DNA of 64,000 nucleotides from Chaenocephalus aceratus (taxonomy: Eukaryota; Chordata; Actinopteri; Perciformes; Channichthyidae), in NCBI GenBank assembly GCA_023974075.1, contig CM043798.1, forward strand, positions 19,375,441 to 19,439,440. The letters are read 5' to 3'. This document shows, piece after piece, positions 20,821-33,800 of the stretch. Position 1 is the first letter of the stretch; each line of letters begins with the position of its first letter. The position numbers and the translations under genes are program-made. The notes beneath the pieces are model-generated. The model saw only the letters and a list, made by a program, of their open reading frames with translations, made no database searches and was not told where the DNA came from.

Positions 20821-20975
20821 CTAGCACAAACGCAGCCACATAATTAGAGATTTGTCCCATCCCGACAATCAAGAACAAGGCGCAGAACACGGGCCAGGAT
20901 GGAGCGAAGACCATGATGAATGTGAACACTGTCTGGACTGCCATGGTAACAAGCAACACTATTTTTCTCCCATAC
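20821..20975 (-). CDS. slc22a4/5-like: SLC22 (OCTN-like) exon 3
   Basis: On the minus strand the exon lies between ATATTTAG and a GTACTT donor and is 155 bases, the length I recall for human SLC22A5 exon 3. It reads [20 protein letters not shown], then [20 protein letters not shown] and YVAAFVLG. This is the GRK loop and the following two helices of the major facilitator fold; SLC22 proteins of this type move carnitine or organic cations across the plasma membrane. The frame is intact, but the next exon is frameshifted. Exon 2 should lie at higher coordinates but is not seen; an L2 LINE of over 7 kb fills that intron. Confidence 0.85.
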
Positions 20976-21777
20976 CTAAATATGATACAAAGCACAGGTA
21001 AATGACCATGTAAGTATTACATTATATTACATTTAGCTGACGCTTTTATCCAAAGCGACTTACAATAAGTACATTCGACCAGGAAGACACAACCTTGAAG
21101 AAAACAGAATCATATAAGTACATCAGGTTTCATAGAGGCAAACATTTCAAGTGCTACTCAACTGGCTATAGATAAGCCAGTCCTTTATTAGTATATAAGT
21201 TCTCTGTTAGCAGTTCTTTGTTAGTAATTATATCGCTCGAAGTGGAGTCGAAAGAGATGAGTTTTCAGTCTGCGCCGGAAGATGTGCAGGCTTTCTGCTG
21301 TCCTGATGTCAATGGGGAGCTCATTCCACCATTTTGGAGCCAGGATAGCAAACCCACGTGTTTTTGCTGATGGGAACTTGGGTCCCCCTCGCCAACCCTG
21401 TCTCCTAAAAAGTACGTTCCCACAGAACTAAACTGCATTCTCAATTACGTTTAGCTAGAAACGTATTTACTCCCACGTTACGTTCGTTATGAACGTATCT
21501 CAAATACGTTTATTTTCTACATATCTTCTAGAAACATGTTTTCTCCCAGGTTACGTTCCTTATGAACGTATCTTAAATACGTTTATTTTCTACATATCTT
21601 TGCCATTTATTGTCTTGCTTATAATAATGATAATAGTCATTTATAAATATCATTTTAGAGCACACCTTTGAAATCGACAATCGGGCTCGATATATGGTTA
21701 CATTAAAATCAGTAGGCGAGGCTGTAATTTCGCCAGCTGTTACTCTCATGAGCGAGGCAGAACATAATAGTTTTAAT

Positions 21778-21903
21778 ATGACAAAAAGCTGCTGTGTCGT
21801 TTATTGCACCTCAAACATTAAAACAAATCCAGAGTTACGTGTTTCTGTACTTCCTCTAAGAAGAAAGGACAGTAACAGAAGAGCTCTGTGGCTTCAGGCT
21901 TGA
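21778..21903 (+). pseudogene. THAP zinc-finger N-terminal half (left arm)
   Basis: The frame starts MTKSCCVVYCTSN and reaches RVSVLPLRRKDSNRRALWLQ before a stop. The C-x4-C pair, the LP motif and the conserved tryptophan are those of the first half of a THAP finger. The second half (C-x2-H and the AVPTIF-like end) is absent, so it cannot fold on its own. An in-frame ATG at 21694 exists, but THAP proteins usually begin at the M next to the first cysteine. Confidence 0.6.
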
Positions 21904-22311
21904 TCGCCGTTCAAATGACAGCGTTGGTTTCCCCAAAAGTGGGCGGGGCTGTAAAGTGAAGTAGATTTACTCTCATCTATTATTCAAAACCATTCTATTT
22001 ATTCTAACGTATTACATGCCAGTGTTTTATCTTTTTATTTATTTGTTTTTATTTTAAATCGTATAATGTCGGACTTTTTTTGTCGTCTTTGAGGAAAAGA
22101 AATGGGGTTTAGAGATTCAAAATACTGAAATCTGTATTTTTTAAAATCTCTTCCTTCTAATTTGTTATTCTTTTCTAAATAACACACTGTTATTTACTCA
22201 ACAATAACACACAATTATCCTTGTTTTTATTTATTCGTTTAATTCTATAATCTTGGGCATTTTAGCATGCTTTTTAGCCGTAAATAAAGTCACCAGAAAC
22301 AGACGGGACAT

Positions 22312-24385
22312 TTCGAGATTTAGGATGGCCGAAGACACTACACTACCCATAATCCCCAGCTATCGTTTGGGACTACAGTCCCGTTGACAAACCCCGTGAT
22401 GTTGCGCCAAGGTTACACCGAGCGTCAAGCTCTTTGAAATGGAACGAAACCACGGCAGACTATTCAAAACTGGACTCGAACGCCCCCCCCCAGGACTACA
22501 TATGCTGGCTATTGTGTTTCGCAACATGTTCTCTATGGCACGTCTCTACTGGGAATTGTAGTTTTAAAAGACGTTTTTCCCAAATTTAGAAGTTGACAGT
22601 ATTAAACTGTGTACAGCCCTGGAGGTTTAGGCGATAGGAAACACATTGGTGTGTACACATTTAAAACATGTAATTACTAAATGGGTGAAAATCGCTTGTA
22701 TCCATAATGGGCAGCATTAATATATACCCACACGACAGCTCATTGTTACTTTGTTATTCTACTCCACTACAATTCAGAGGTTAACCTGGTATTTTTACTC
22801 CACTACATTTAGTTTAGTTACTTTGCAGATTCTGATTAATGATGTGGAATATAAACAACCCTTAAAGCAGACTTTAGTTACACCTGAATACAATTCAGGG
22901 AAGGTGATTGTCAAGTGCCAACAATCAGGAGAGATATTTGATAGTTGGTGCTTGAGAAGACTAAACATTTATCTGCAGATCTTTATAAAGTATATTCATT
23001 ACTCGTTATTCTCTACTAATAGTTAATTAAAAACTGTATAATGGCTATTTTGCATATCCCTTTCAAGATTTCAAGGTTTTCTAAGGTGTATTGATCTTAT
23101 ACACAACTTGGGTCGCAGGTTCCTCAACAGACATCTATCAATATGTGTGGACTGTATACCTCCACCATTAAACTGTCATATTCTGCACATTTCTTATTCT
23201 ATCTACATACATAAGAGTATAATTAATGTGTATAATATCATTTAAAATAAGTGTTTCAACATAGTTAACATTGCAGGAAAGCAATATTTTAGACGTTAAG
23301 TACTTTGTCAGGCTTAATATTCATCTGTAGATAGATACCCCCATAGCTTTTTTCTTGTTTAAAAGAAGACCTTAACCTAAAGTATTCTTTAATGTGTTAA
23401 TAAAGGTTAATTCGTTTTTCTGTTTTCCACATCCTCCTATTAATATCTGTGTACATCCAGCACTAAACTGTTTTATTGTAGAGATCACTTAGTATCTTCT
23501 TGACTTTTTATATTCTATATTTCTACTTTCCCCCTATGAAAGTAATGTACTCTTAATATTGTTTTAATCAAATAAGATTATTCAACAAAAATAATTCAAT
23601 AACATGCTTTAACCACTAGGCGGTGCACACAAGGTACACACAGCATACTAATAATAACTTTGTATTATTAGTGTAGACACTTATGTATAACATCTGAAGA
23701 TGTGTAGTTTTATTCATGTTTTTACATAATTTTACAGGATATTGCTATACTATTTCTCTTGTTTTACTTCTACACATTAATATCTGATTTGTAAAACATC
23801 ACAGACAGAAAGGCATAGGCTATCCGTCATTGAATGGTAAGCTATTGAAATTGTGATTCCATAGATGTGTCTCCCATCACCCAAATCCCCTGACTATTCT
23901 CTCAACTCAGTATTTAGATTCTTATATTCAAAGAAAATCAGTAATATCTTTAAAAACTACAAGTCCTTTTCTATCAGCTGTGCACCGTTATGGTGTAAAT
24001 ATAACCTATATTACTATTGATACTGCAAGGAGACGTATTTTGTGAAAAGAAATTGAAGATGTTGTTTAATTGTTGATATATTTATGATCCACGTCAAGTA
24101 TTCAGTTTTGGCAGCAGTTCTCCTGTTTGTCTCTCTCTATAAATAAAGAATTACGGCAGATATGTAATATTTAATGCAGCCGAACCATGTATTACAATGG
24201 CGTTATGTGATGACTTCTAAAGAGAAAAGCAAGCACACTCTGAATTAGGTTGTCGGATATCATATCTCCATATCATATCAACACCATATCCCAGCGTGCA
24301 TTGCGGCTAAAACATCCAATCAACAAGCTTCAAGCTGAGGATCTTGGGTAATCAGTTTAGTGGGTTTGTGGTGTGTATCGCTCAA
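22312..24385. other. Core of the foldback element, no gene seen
   Basis: AT-rich sequence of about 2 kb between the arms. It has only short open frames and no recognisable transposase. Confidence 0.6.
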
Positions 24386-24782
24386 AATGTCCCGTCTGTT
24401 TCCGGTGACTTTATTTACGGCTAAAAAGCCCAAGATTATAGAATTAAATGAATAAATAAAAACAAGGATAATTGTGTGTTATTGTTGAGTAAATAACAGT
24501 GTGTTATTTAGAAAAGAATAATAAATTAGAAGGAAAATATTTAAAAAAATACAGATTTCAGTATTTTGAGGCTCTGAGCCCCATTTCTTTTCCTCACAGA
24601 CGGAAAAAAAGTCCGACATTATACGATTTAAAATAAAAACAAATAAATAAAAGATAAAACACTGGCATGTAATTTACGTTAGAATAAATAGAATGGTTTT
24701 GAATAATAGATGAGAGTAAATCTACTTCACTTTACAGCCCCGCCCACTTTTGGGGAAACCAGCGCTGTCATTTGAACGGCGA

Positions 24783-24908
24783 TCAAGCCTGAAGGCACAG
24801 AGATCTTCTGGTATTGTCCTTTCTTCTTAGAGGAAGTACAGAAACACGTAACTCTGGATTTGTTTTAATGTTTGAGGTGCAATAAACGACACCGCAGCTT
24901 TTTGGCAT
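24783..24908 (-). pseudogene. THAP zinc-finger N-terminal half (right arm)
   Basis: This is the mirror copy of the fragment at 21778-21903. It begins MPKSCGVVYCTSN, with the canonical MPKSC start, and differs at a few residues (W to C in RRSLCLQA). The loss of the conserved tryptophan here and of nothing comparable in the left arm suggests neither arm is under strong selection. Confidence 0.6.
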
Positions 24909-25531
24909 GTTAAAACTATTATGTTCTGCCTCGCTCATGAGAGTAACAGCTGGCGAAATTACAGCCTCGCCTACTGATTTTAATTTAACCATATATCGAG
25001 CCCGATTGTCGATTTCAAAGGTGTGCTCTAAAATGATGTTTATAAATAACTATTATCATTATTATAAGCAAGACAATAAATGGCAAAGATATGTAGAAAA
25101 TAAACGTATTTAAGATACATTCATAACTAACGTAACGTGGAAGAATATATGCTTCGAGAAGATATGTAGAAAATAAACGTATTTGAGATACGTTCATAAC
25201 AAACGTAACGTGGGAGAAAATACGTTTCTAGAAGATATGTAGAAAATAAACGTATTTGAGATATGTTCATAACAAACGTAACGTGGGAGAAAATACGTTT
25301 CTTGCTAAACGTAATTGAGAATGCAGTTTAGTTCTGTGGGAACGTAATTTTTAGGAGACAGGGTTGCCCTCGCAGTGCGGGTGCAGCGAGCTGTTTGGCT
25401 GATGCAGAGTGGAGTGCACATGCTGGGGTGTACGGTTTAACCATGTCCTGGATGTAGGAAGGGCCAGATCCATTCGCAGCATGGTATGCAAGTACCAGTG
25501 TCTTGAAGTGGATTCTAGCAGTTACTGGAAG

Positions 25532-28170
25532 TCAGTGGAGGGAGCGGAGGAGCGGAGTGGTGTGGGAAAATGTAGGAAGGTTGAAGACCAGACGAGCCGC
25601 TGCATTCTGGATGAGCTGCAGAGGTCGGATGGCACATGCAGGTAGACCAGCCAGGAGGGAGTTGCAGTAGTCTAGGCGTGAGGTGACGAGAACCTGGACC
25701 AGAACCTGCGTGGCTGTCTGGGTCAGCTGGGGACGTATCTTCCTGATGTTGGAAAGCGTGTATCTGCAGCAACGGGTTGTTGCAGCGATGTTTGCGGTGA
25801 AGGACAGTTTGTTATCTAGGATCACACCCAGATATCTTGCAGTCTGAGTCGGGGAAACAACAGAGGTGCTGATGTTGATTGTCAGGTCAAGAGTGGGACA
25901 ATCGTTTCCCGGAAGGAAAAGCAGTTCAGTCTTGTCAAGGTTGAGCTTGAGGTGATGAACAGACATCCACTGAGAGATGTCAGCTAGACAAGCAGAGATG
26001 CGTGCGACGACCTGGGTCTCTGAGCGGGGAAAGGACAGAATTAATTGGGTGTCGTCAGCGTAGCAGTGGTATGAAAAACCATGCGGGCTAATGACTGATC
26101 CGAGCGAGTTTGTGTACAGGGAGAAGAGGAGGGGACCAAGAACAGAGCCCTGAGGGACCCCTGTAGTTAATTTACAAGGGTCGGACTCGGACTCTCTCCA
26201 AGTTACCCTGTTGGTACGGTCTTTGAGGTATGAGGTGAGGAGGGAAAGTGCAGAGCCTGAAACTCCAAGTTCTTGGAGAGTGCGAAGGAGGATCTGATGG
26301 TTCACCGTGTCGAATGCAGCAGACAGGTCCAAAAGGATGATGACAGAGGAGAGGGATGCTGCTTTGGCAGTGTGCAGTTCCTCAGTGACAGCAATGAGAG
26401 CAGTTTCTGTGGAGTGACCTGCCTTGAAACCAGACTGGTGCGGATCCAGACAGTTGTTCTGATGGAGATAACAGGAGAGTTGTTTAAAGACAGCGCGTTC
26501 AAGTGTGTTAGACAGGAACGGGAGGAGAGAGACAGGCCTGTAGTTTATAACATCAGACGGGTTGAGAGTGGGTTTCTTTAGGAGAGGGTTTACTCTTGCC
26601 TCCTTAAGACTATTTGGAAAGTGACCAGAAGTTAGAGAAGTGTTGATGAAATGGGTGAGAAATGGTAGAATATCAGGAGCGATAGTCTGAAGGAGGTTTG
26701 AAGGGATAGGGTCCAGAGGACAGGTGGTAGGGCGGGCAGAGGTAATGAGGGTAAGAACCTCACTTGGAGAGAGAGGGGAAAAGGAGGTTAGTGTGTGGGT
26801 GAAAGGAGGGTCTGGTGACCCAGCGGTGAGTAAAGGTGAGTCAGAAAAAGAAGAGCGAATATCATCAACCTTTTTTTCAAAGTGGTTAACAAAGTCGCTT
26901 GACAGAAGTGAGGAGGGGGGAGGGGCTTTGGGAGGGTCCAAGAGGGTGGAGAATATGGAAAATAGTTTTTTGAGATTGGAATAGGAAGACTGGATCTTAT
27001 CTTGATAGAAAGTGCTTTTTGCCTGAGAAAGAGGAGAGGAGAGCCTGATAGGTTAGGAGGTCGTCATGGTGTTTGGATTTCCACCATTTCCGTTCTGCTG
27101 CCCGAAGGATGGTTCTATTAGCACGCAGTGCGTCATTTAGCCAAGGAGCAGGAGGGGACTGACGAGCCTGCCAAGATGTGAGAGGACAGAGAGAGTCCAG
27201 AGAGGATGAGAGAGTAGAGAGGAGAGTTTCTGCAGCAGAGTTTGGAGGCAGGAGTTGGAACGAGTCAGAGCAAGGGAGGGCTGAGAGCACCGATGAGGCA
27301 AAGGTAGAGGGGGAGAGGGAACGGAGGTTACGGCGGACAGGTGCAGGATGAGAAGAGATTAGTCTTTTATGTTTGGAGAGGGGTAGAGAGAATGAAATGA
27401 AGAAGTGATCGGATGTGTGGAGCGGGTTTACAGAGAGGTTAGAAGTAGTGCAGTTCCTTGAGAATATGAGATCAAGGACATTGCCAGCTTTATGAGTTGG
27501 TGGGGATGGAGACAGTGAGAAAGCAAAGGCGGTTAACAGAGATGTTAGTTCGTCTATCTTCCCTGTCTGGAGGTTGAAGTCTCCGAGAAGTACAGCGGGA
27601 GGGCCAGTTTCAGGGATGTGTGAGATTATCTAATTCCTCCAAGAAGTCTCCCAAGGCGCCTGGTGGACGGTAGAGAATAACAATGGTTAATTGTATAGGA
27701 TGGGTTACTGTGACGGCATGGAATTCAAAGGTGGAAGGAGTGAAGTTAGGTAGCTTGAAGAGGGAAAAGCTCCATTTGGGAGAGAGCAGGAGACCAGTGC
27801 CACCTCCTCTGCCAGTGGGTCTGGGTGTATGGGAGAAGGAATATGTTGTGGAGAGAGCTGCTGGGGTGGATGTGTTGAATGGAGTAATCCAGGTCTCAGT
27901 GAGAGCAAGGAAATCCAGGGTCTGCAGGGAGGCGTAGCCAGAGATGAAGTCAGCCTTAGGAACAGCTGACTGGCAGTTCCACAAGCCACCTGCAACTAGA
28001 TGTTGGATCTCAGTGGAGCATGTTGGATAGACGAGAGCAGGCCGGTTATAGCGATTAGGAGATACACGGGGCCAGTGATAATTGCGAGAAGACACATGAA
28101 CTGGAATGGAGAAAATACACATGATTATAGCATGAGGGGCTAGAAAACTAAATAAAATAAAATAAAACAC
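25532..28170 (-). pseudogene. L2 LINE endonuclease-reverse transcriptase, broken
   Basis: Three separate frames carry the protein. The APE-type endonuclease is at 27610-28170 (LDFLALTETWITPF, then TVVILYRPPG-like TIVILYRPPGALGDFLEEL). A linker is at 26997-27290. The reverse transcriptase is at 25532-26941, with PSDVINYRPVSLLPF, HQSGFKAGHSTETAL, LLDLSAAFDTVNH, TTGVPQGSVLGPLLF and the catalytic YHCYADDTQL. The reverse transcriptase frame ends at HTTPLLRSLH in this copy, then the C-terminal part is cut by the foldback. At least two frameshifts separate the domains, so the copy is inactive. Confidence 0.9.
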
Positions 28171-28639
28171 CAGCGGTAATTAGCTTAATCAGAGGAGGAT
28201 TTGCCTCCTCTTTGCCACCCTCGTGACTCCCGCAGGACTCCAATGTCTTTGTCCATCTTACTCCCGCAGGACTCCAATGTCTGACGCTGAAGCTGACGCT
28301 CCAAGAAAGAGCTACCTAAAATGGACGCCTGATTGCTGAGTTCTCACAGCTGTGGGGCCTGCGCCCCTCTAATTAGTTAACTCTCTACAGCTGATGGGCG
28401 ACAGCAGAGTGTCCCTGCCTATATTGTAATGCAGGGTTGAGTGCCCCACTGAGACCTGTGTAACAGGTTCACTTGAGCAGATCTGAGATTTAAAATCTCT
28501 CAAAAGCGCCGTTTTAGCTACAATAACTACAGAACAATTATAAAGAGTAGAATAAATGAAACAGAGAAGTCTAATTAAACAAGAATATAACTTACAGTGG
28601 TTGCTGCGTCAATAGGGAGTGTCGTCACCCGGTCTAGAT

Positions 28640-28800
28640 GCACACTCTATATGTATAATTTGTTCTCCTTGTGTTTTTGTACATTTTTAATAGATCAACA
28701 GGGACATGTGTTTCTCGTACTCTGGATAGTCAACATACCACACTTTAAAAAAAGAAAAACCTATACATAGTGTGTTGCTGTTTACCCAAAGTAACGTAAG
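28640..28800 (-). repeat. Third, inverted copy of the 37-kb/39.8-kb block
   Basis: It is the reverse complement of about 36990-37130 and 39755-39890, including CCTATACATAGTGTGTTGCTG and AAAGTGTGGTATGTTGAC in reverse. Those two copies lie near the plus-strand SLC22 exons, and this one lies upstream of the minus-strand exons. It supports an inverted duplication of the SLC22 neighbourhood. Confidence 0.75.
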
Positions 28801-29559
28801 TAGATGCAAAGGTCAACCAATGGAACCCTCAAATGTACTGTATATGATTCACTGAAGTCGACAAAACACTGACAAATCCAGTAAGTAAAATACAGTAGTG
28901 TAAATTGTTTACCAGAGTTTGCATAGCTGTTGAAGTTAAACATTTAGCCGAGAGTCAGCATTTGTGAGAAGGTCAACACATGACAGTTGGGAAAATGCTT
29001 TACTGATGCGGCTTCATTTTTACTGGCACATGCTCTTTTTTTTCCATTTAGTGAACTGTCAGACTTTGATCGGCACTGACGGCTAAAAAAAGAGAAATAG
29101 GTTCTTGTTGAGTTGTTTGAGTACGAGAAAATCATTGTAACATTAATATCATTAAAACATCAATTCATTGACAGTGGGGCACACTTGTTGCTGTTGGAAA
29201 TTTGACTTGAAAGTCTATATAGTCTGTGTTGGTAAATGTCATTTAGGTTGCACATTTCCTGCTGAAATACATGCATGGGCCTACCAAGTTACTGCGTGGC
29301 ACTTTGGTTTTGATAAAACTGTGTAGTTCCACTATATAAACGTTACATTCATAATCAAACGAGACAATATGCAAGATAAATAGCTATTTGTTGTTATTCT
29401 TAATGCTTGTCATTCACACGTTAATAAAATAAAATAAGTACCGATACATAGCAGAACAATTGTGGCGATGTTCAGCTTAATAAGCCTTGTTCAACATCAT
29501 TTATTTAGCTAATACTAAAGAAGGCTGCAGGCGAACCAATTCCGCGTTTCGCTGCATTC
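28801..29559. other. No gene seen
   Basis: AT-rich sequence with no supported exon. Confidence 0.5.
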
Positions 29560-29579
29560 CTTGATCTCCAGTTATAACG

Positions 29580-29665
29580 CCGGGGTCCGCCGCTGGCCGA
29601 AGCTAATGGAGCCGCAAAGGGCTAGCTACGGCTTCGGTTAGCTTCGGCGGCGGACTCCGGCGGTC
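29580..29665. repeat. GC-rich hairpin
   Basis: GGTCCGCCGCTGGCCGAAGC is followed about 45 bases later by TTAGCTTCGGCGGCGGACTCC in reverse complement with one small gap. It is far more GC-rich than its surroundings. It could be the terminus pair of a tiny MITE; I found no target duplication. Confidence 0.55.
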
Positions 29666-30149
29666 ACCACTGGGATAATTGGGTCCCCTTTTAACATTTG
29701 CTCCCATTTAGCATTATGGGCGTCATAGCCATAGACTATAAAAGTCTTACCCAAGGCTGAATCATAAACTAAACTGTATATATATATATACACATGTATA
29801 AAGGGTTACGTCCTTAGCTGGCTAATAAGCTACATAACAAGCTAAGCTAACAAGCACACAAACACCTGCTAACGGGGTTAACATGTATAATATTATCATT
29901 TTACTCACCGAAAAAAGCTGAGAGAAGACTTCTTGGAAGTTCTGTTAGTACATTCAAGCGCACAGCACGACATTTTAATTGTCTGGTATTTGTAACAATA
30001 TTCCCACAATCACCACGAACACGGCTAAAGCTAAAGGGTCAAGTACAGTACTATGACTAACTAACGTTGTAGCCTCTATGGTTGTAGCCTAGCAGAGTGG
30101 ACAAGTTGCTGTTAGCTGACAGTGAGGCATGTACGTATCCTTCAAAGTG

Positions 30150-30424
30150 ACCACGCCCTAATTTATGCAAACACTTTAAGACCTAATATAAATAAAAGGG
30201 TCGTGTTAGAAAACAATTCACTCACAGATCCATACTCATGAAGGTGGAATCTAACTATATCGATAATAAAAATGTATGGAGCCAGGGGTAGAAACATGTT
30301 TTTTTCTGCTGTAAAATTGGGCATTTTAACATGGGGGTCTATGGAAATTGCTCCTTTCTGCAGCCATCGCCTATCGGCCAATATATGAACTGCAGTGTAT
30401 GGCACTTCCGTATTGGCGTCCCGG
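30150..30424 (-). repeat. Interspersed repeat R1, copy 2 (part 1)
   Basis: It is the inverted homologue of 3351-3640, and continues after the element at 30425-34030 as 34031-34059. It lacks the 598-bp insert of copy 1 and so shows the pre-insertion AT target at 30412. Confidence 0.8.
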
Positions 30425-30940
30425 TGTAGGTACCAGATGTGTTCGGGGTACCAGGGGTGAAGTCGAATAGTCCATTTAGCTTAGGAACCTTCCTAACAGA
30501 GTGAAATGACCCGGAAGTCCCTCAGTGGCAGCCATGATGAGTGCCGTTCGAATTCTCCAGAATGATAGGAAAGGAGGTTTCCAACTTCCTTTATAACCTC
30601 CTTTAGATTAGGAACCACTGGACCTCCCTAACCGAAAGGAGAGGAGAAAATGCTGCCCCACAATGCCTTGCAGCCGCAGCATTTGCGTCACACAACAGTC
30701 GGCCATTCACGGAAACAAATGATTATGACGGAGAAATTATATCATCAAAGTTACGGTGCTTATTAAGCATTTTAAAACGTATGTGGTAAGTTGCCAAAGT
30801 CTTTGTTTTGAACGTTCATCAGTATTATAATCAAAAAGAGAAATATGAACGTTATTTTTACTGAAATGTTCAAATAAAGTCAACATTTCACTGAGCTGTG
30901 TGGGGTTTGTTCAACCTTTAAAAGATGTTTGAATGGTGAT

Positions 30941-31048
30941 TTTCATTTCATTTCAAACCTTTATTTAACGAGATTGGTCCCATTGAGATCATAGATCTCT
31001 TTTTCAAGGGAGACCTGCAGCATATAGGTTCCACATGAAACATAAAAC
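30941..31048 (-). repeat. 3' end of the Rex1/CR1-type LINE, copy 2
   Basis: It is the reverse complement of about 13540-13650: a TTTCATTTCATTTCAAACC tail followed by GAGATCATAGATCTC and GGTTCCACATGAAAC. It is severely 5'-truncated. Confidence 0.85.
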
Positions 31049-31974
31049 GTGATGTACACAGTGATAGGTGTTAAGGACTAACGTTTATAATAAATACATT
31101 TGTATTGATTTTAAGATATTTTCATAGTTCATATACAATCATACGTATTGGGATCATTTGTATTAATGTGGACCGGAGGGAGAGGGTGACGAGCATAAGT
31201 TTCACTATCCTTTTTTATTTCAATTCCAACTTTGGTCATGAAGAATATGTTTCTCTGTTGTCCACGTTCATAAAGCAAAACAACAGCATCAGAGCATGGT
31301 GCAGAGTCTCTAGATGAGTCCGTCGTTTTTATTAAACATCCATGTTGTAGTCTGCTGTATAGAAAACTGTAGTTTCCATAGTTTCCCCACAGCAGCAGAC
31401 GCACAAAATGACATCCGCTGGCGCATCATAAACACATCGGATAGTGAAAGTGCATTCGGATTCTCTAAAGTACAAGTCTCTTCTCCTAAGTCCTTTTGAA
31501 TTCTCCTATCCACTACCCCTTAACCCCGTGACGTTTCACTCAGAGGTCAAGGAATAGGAGATAGGGTTAGAACTTAGGAGCTGATTTTTAAACTATCCGA
31601 CCGCAACCCAGATGTGTTCGGGTGTATTTCCGTCGCACTCGTCATCCGTCATATCCGTCATATACTCACCTCCCTCTGCTCCCAGCGCTCTGCTGCCACA
31701 CACCGGCCGTCTGCGGAACTGCAGCCGGAGGAACTCGGGACAGCTTGTTATGTGTGGGGTGCTATGGTGGGGTCCCATGTACTTGTGCACATAAATAATG
31801 TTTATAATTATTTACAATTAAAAAATATATATATTCTGCGTTACTTTAGCCAACACTTTTATAAGGCCACTAGATTAGATAATTACGAAATGTGTAGATA
31901 GAATACATATCTTTCAGTTTGTTATTTTGTCATTATGTTTCATGTTTTATTTACCTTTTAGTATTTGTATATAG

Positions 31975-32394
31975 TATCTGAACTTTGGAGAGGAGTTGGG
32001 AGACACATCAAATCACATCTACAGATCAAGACAAAGCGAATGGAAGTACTCCCATACTCCTAGCTGTGAAAATGTTTGTGAAAACGTGTGCAAAGTCTCC
32101 GAAAATCCTAAAAATAAGCTCATATTTGAATTCCCCATAAAAAAACAAATCATTCAGTAAAAACAAGGCCCCACTGATCATCTACTCTCTGAGACGATTC
32201 CAGGGATGTCTGGCTTGAGTTTCTACCACCAGGGAAAGTGGACAAAATAGTATTTTATTAAATATCTGAACTTTGGAGAGGAGTTGGGGGACACACGACA
32301 TATCAAATCACATCTACAGATCAAGACGAAGCGAATGGAAGTACTCCTAGCGTGTGAAAATGTGTGTGAAAAACGTGTGCAAAGTCTCCGAAAA
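31975..32394. repeat. Direct duplication of ~130 bases
   Basis: The segment beginning TATCTGAACTTTGGAGAGG at 31975 starts again at 32262. Both run through ACAGATCAAGAC and GTGTGCAAAGTCTCCGAAAA. The offset is about 287 bases. Confidence 0.85.
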
Positions 32395-32541
32395 CAGAGC
32401 AGTGGCTGTGATGCTAGCTTTGCGGCTAGCGGTTAGTTGTTGTTGTTTGAAGTTGTTGCTATGGAAACAACATGACGGAGAAAAAATTAATATCTTCTAC
32501 ATATAATAACGAACAAAGTAAAGAATGAAGTGTAGGCTATG

Positions 32542-33800
32542 CAGGGTTGCCAACTCTCACGCATCTGGCGTGTGACACACGCTTTCACTCTCAATCTCAC
32601 GCTCTCACTCTGCCCAAACTATTCTCACGCCAAAACAAGCAATCACAGACAGCAGTTAGTAAGATTGATTTCAGTAGTCACTTGTTTAGAACATACCGAA
32701 GACTAGAAACGGTTTTGAAAACTTTTGTCAGGTAGTGATCGTCTTCTCAGTAGAACATCTTTGATAATGTCTTCTGGCCAATCAGAATCAAGATAACGGC
32801 GTGGTGTTGTTGCAGGAAGTCCCGACAGAGAATACTTTTGCTGTAGTACATCTCTATACATCGATACAACATTACGTGTTGATAGAAATCAACACGTAAT
32901 GAAATAAGACCCCACGGTGTGATGATTGATAGGTGTGTGGGCTGTCTTTCATTTTGACACACAGAACAATGGGGGCTATCCACATCCACCCTTATCCACA
33001 ATGTAACTTAATTCACAGCCTCTTCCCTCTTCTCTCTGTGAGGAGCAGCAGGTTCAGCTCTCAGAACAAAGTAACAAAAAACTAAAATGGCATTAATTTT
33101 TTTTAAATGTGTAGTAATAGATTTATTTATTTTTCTTCTCAAGAGAGTACCAGAATGTGTATTTTATGTTAGTATTTCAAAAAACTCTTTCACTTGTGGG
33201 GAGATTGCAGGATTGGCTCCAGGTCGCACTTTTTATTTACTTCAAGACAAATGTGCCTTTTTATTTCATACAGTTCAATTTGGATTGAGACGGAAATAAT
33301 CTAAACCTCACGCGTGGCGTTTCACTGTCAAGGGGGGCGATATAGCGTGTATGTAATTACATTGCAAATACTGATTTGAGCCCCACCATACTGTAGATTA
33401 CCCAACACAAATACTCTGGAGCCGCAACTGCCGACCCGTATTGCGCATGCGCAGATCTAAAATCCAGTAGAAATTATAAAAAAGTAAAAGTCTGCTGCTT
33501 ATTGTTCTACTAGGCCAAAATAGAATCAAAGAGTATATGAGAGTGAGTGTGTTAATTAATATATTTGTCAATTTGGAGTAAGTCTGTAGATTTGTTTGTG
33601 TCTGTGTGTTTCATGTAGGCCTCTCACGATAATTAATTTTGTTGGATACATTTTCCCGGAAATTATTGCGATAAACGATAATATTGTCGGCACCGTTTGA
33701 CCGTATGACCATTTTAGACCACTGACATAATGATAATATATTATTAAACCCATGATATCAAAATCTCACTCCAGCCAGGTACCCAAAGTTGGCAACCCTG
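32542..33800. mobile_element. hAT-like TIR element, 1.26 kb
   Basis: The ends are CAGGGTTGCCAACT and its reverse complement, flanked by GGCTATG at 32535-32541 and 33801-33807. Seven bases are identical; the hAT norm is eight. The sequence on either side (TGTTTGAAGTTGTTGCTATGG) is itself a direct repeat. No transposase is encoded. Confidence 0.75.

Larger units (their letters stand above)
21393..25366. mobile_element. Foldback transposon, ~4 kb, with THAP half-domains in both arms
   Basis: The ends are CAACCCTGTCTCCTAAAAA and its reverse complement, flanked by a 7-base duplication CCCTCGC (21386-21392 and 25367-25373). The arms (about 21393-22312 and 24386-25366) are long inverted repeats of each other. 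They contain short ~70-base subrepeats with ACGTAACGTGGGAG, two in the left arm and three in the right. Each arm encodes the first 41 residues of a THAP zinc finger, pointing inward. THAP fingers occur in P-element and Kolobok transposases; a 7-8-base duplication would favour P-type, a family with 8-base duplications. No transposase catalytic part is present. Confidence 0.8.
21018..28460 (-). mobile_element. L2-type LINE, long copy, split by a foldback element
   Basis: Read on the minus strand it runs from a 5' region near 28460 (with two copies of ACTCCCGCAGGACTCCAATG) through endonuclease and reverse transcriptase to a 3' end at 21018 with a TGTAA-like tail. The foldback at 21393-25366 is inserted near the C-terminal coding end. 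A shorter copy of the same family lies at 61246-62056 and gives the uninterrupted sequence at this site. It lies in the upstream intron of the minus-strand SLC22 exons. Confidence 0.9.

Noticed and set aside
27683..27937. Plus-strand frames over 25.4-28 kb
   Set aside because: They are shadows of the minus-strand L2 reverse transcriptase and endonuclease.
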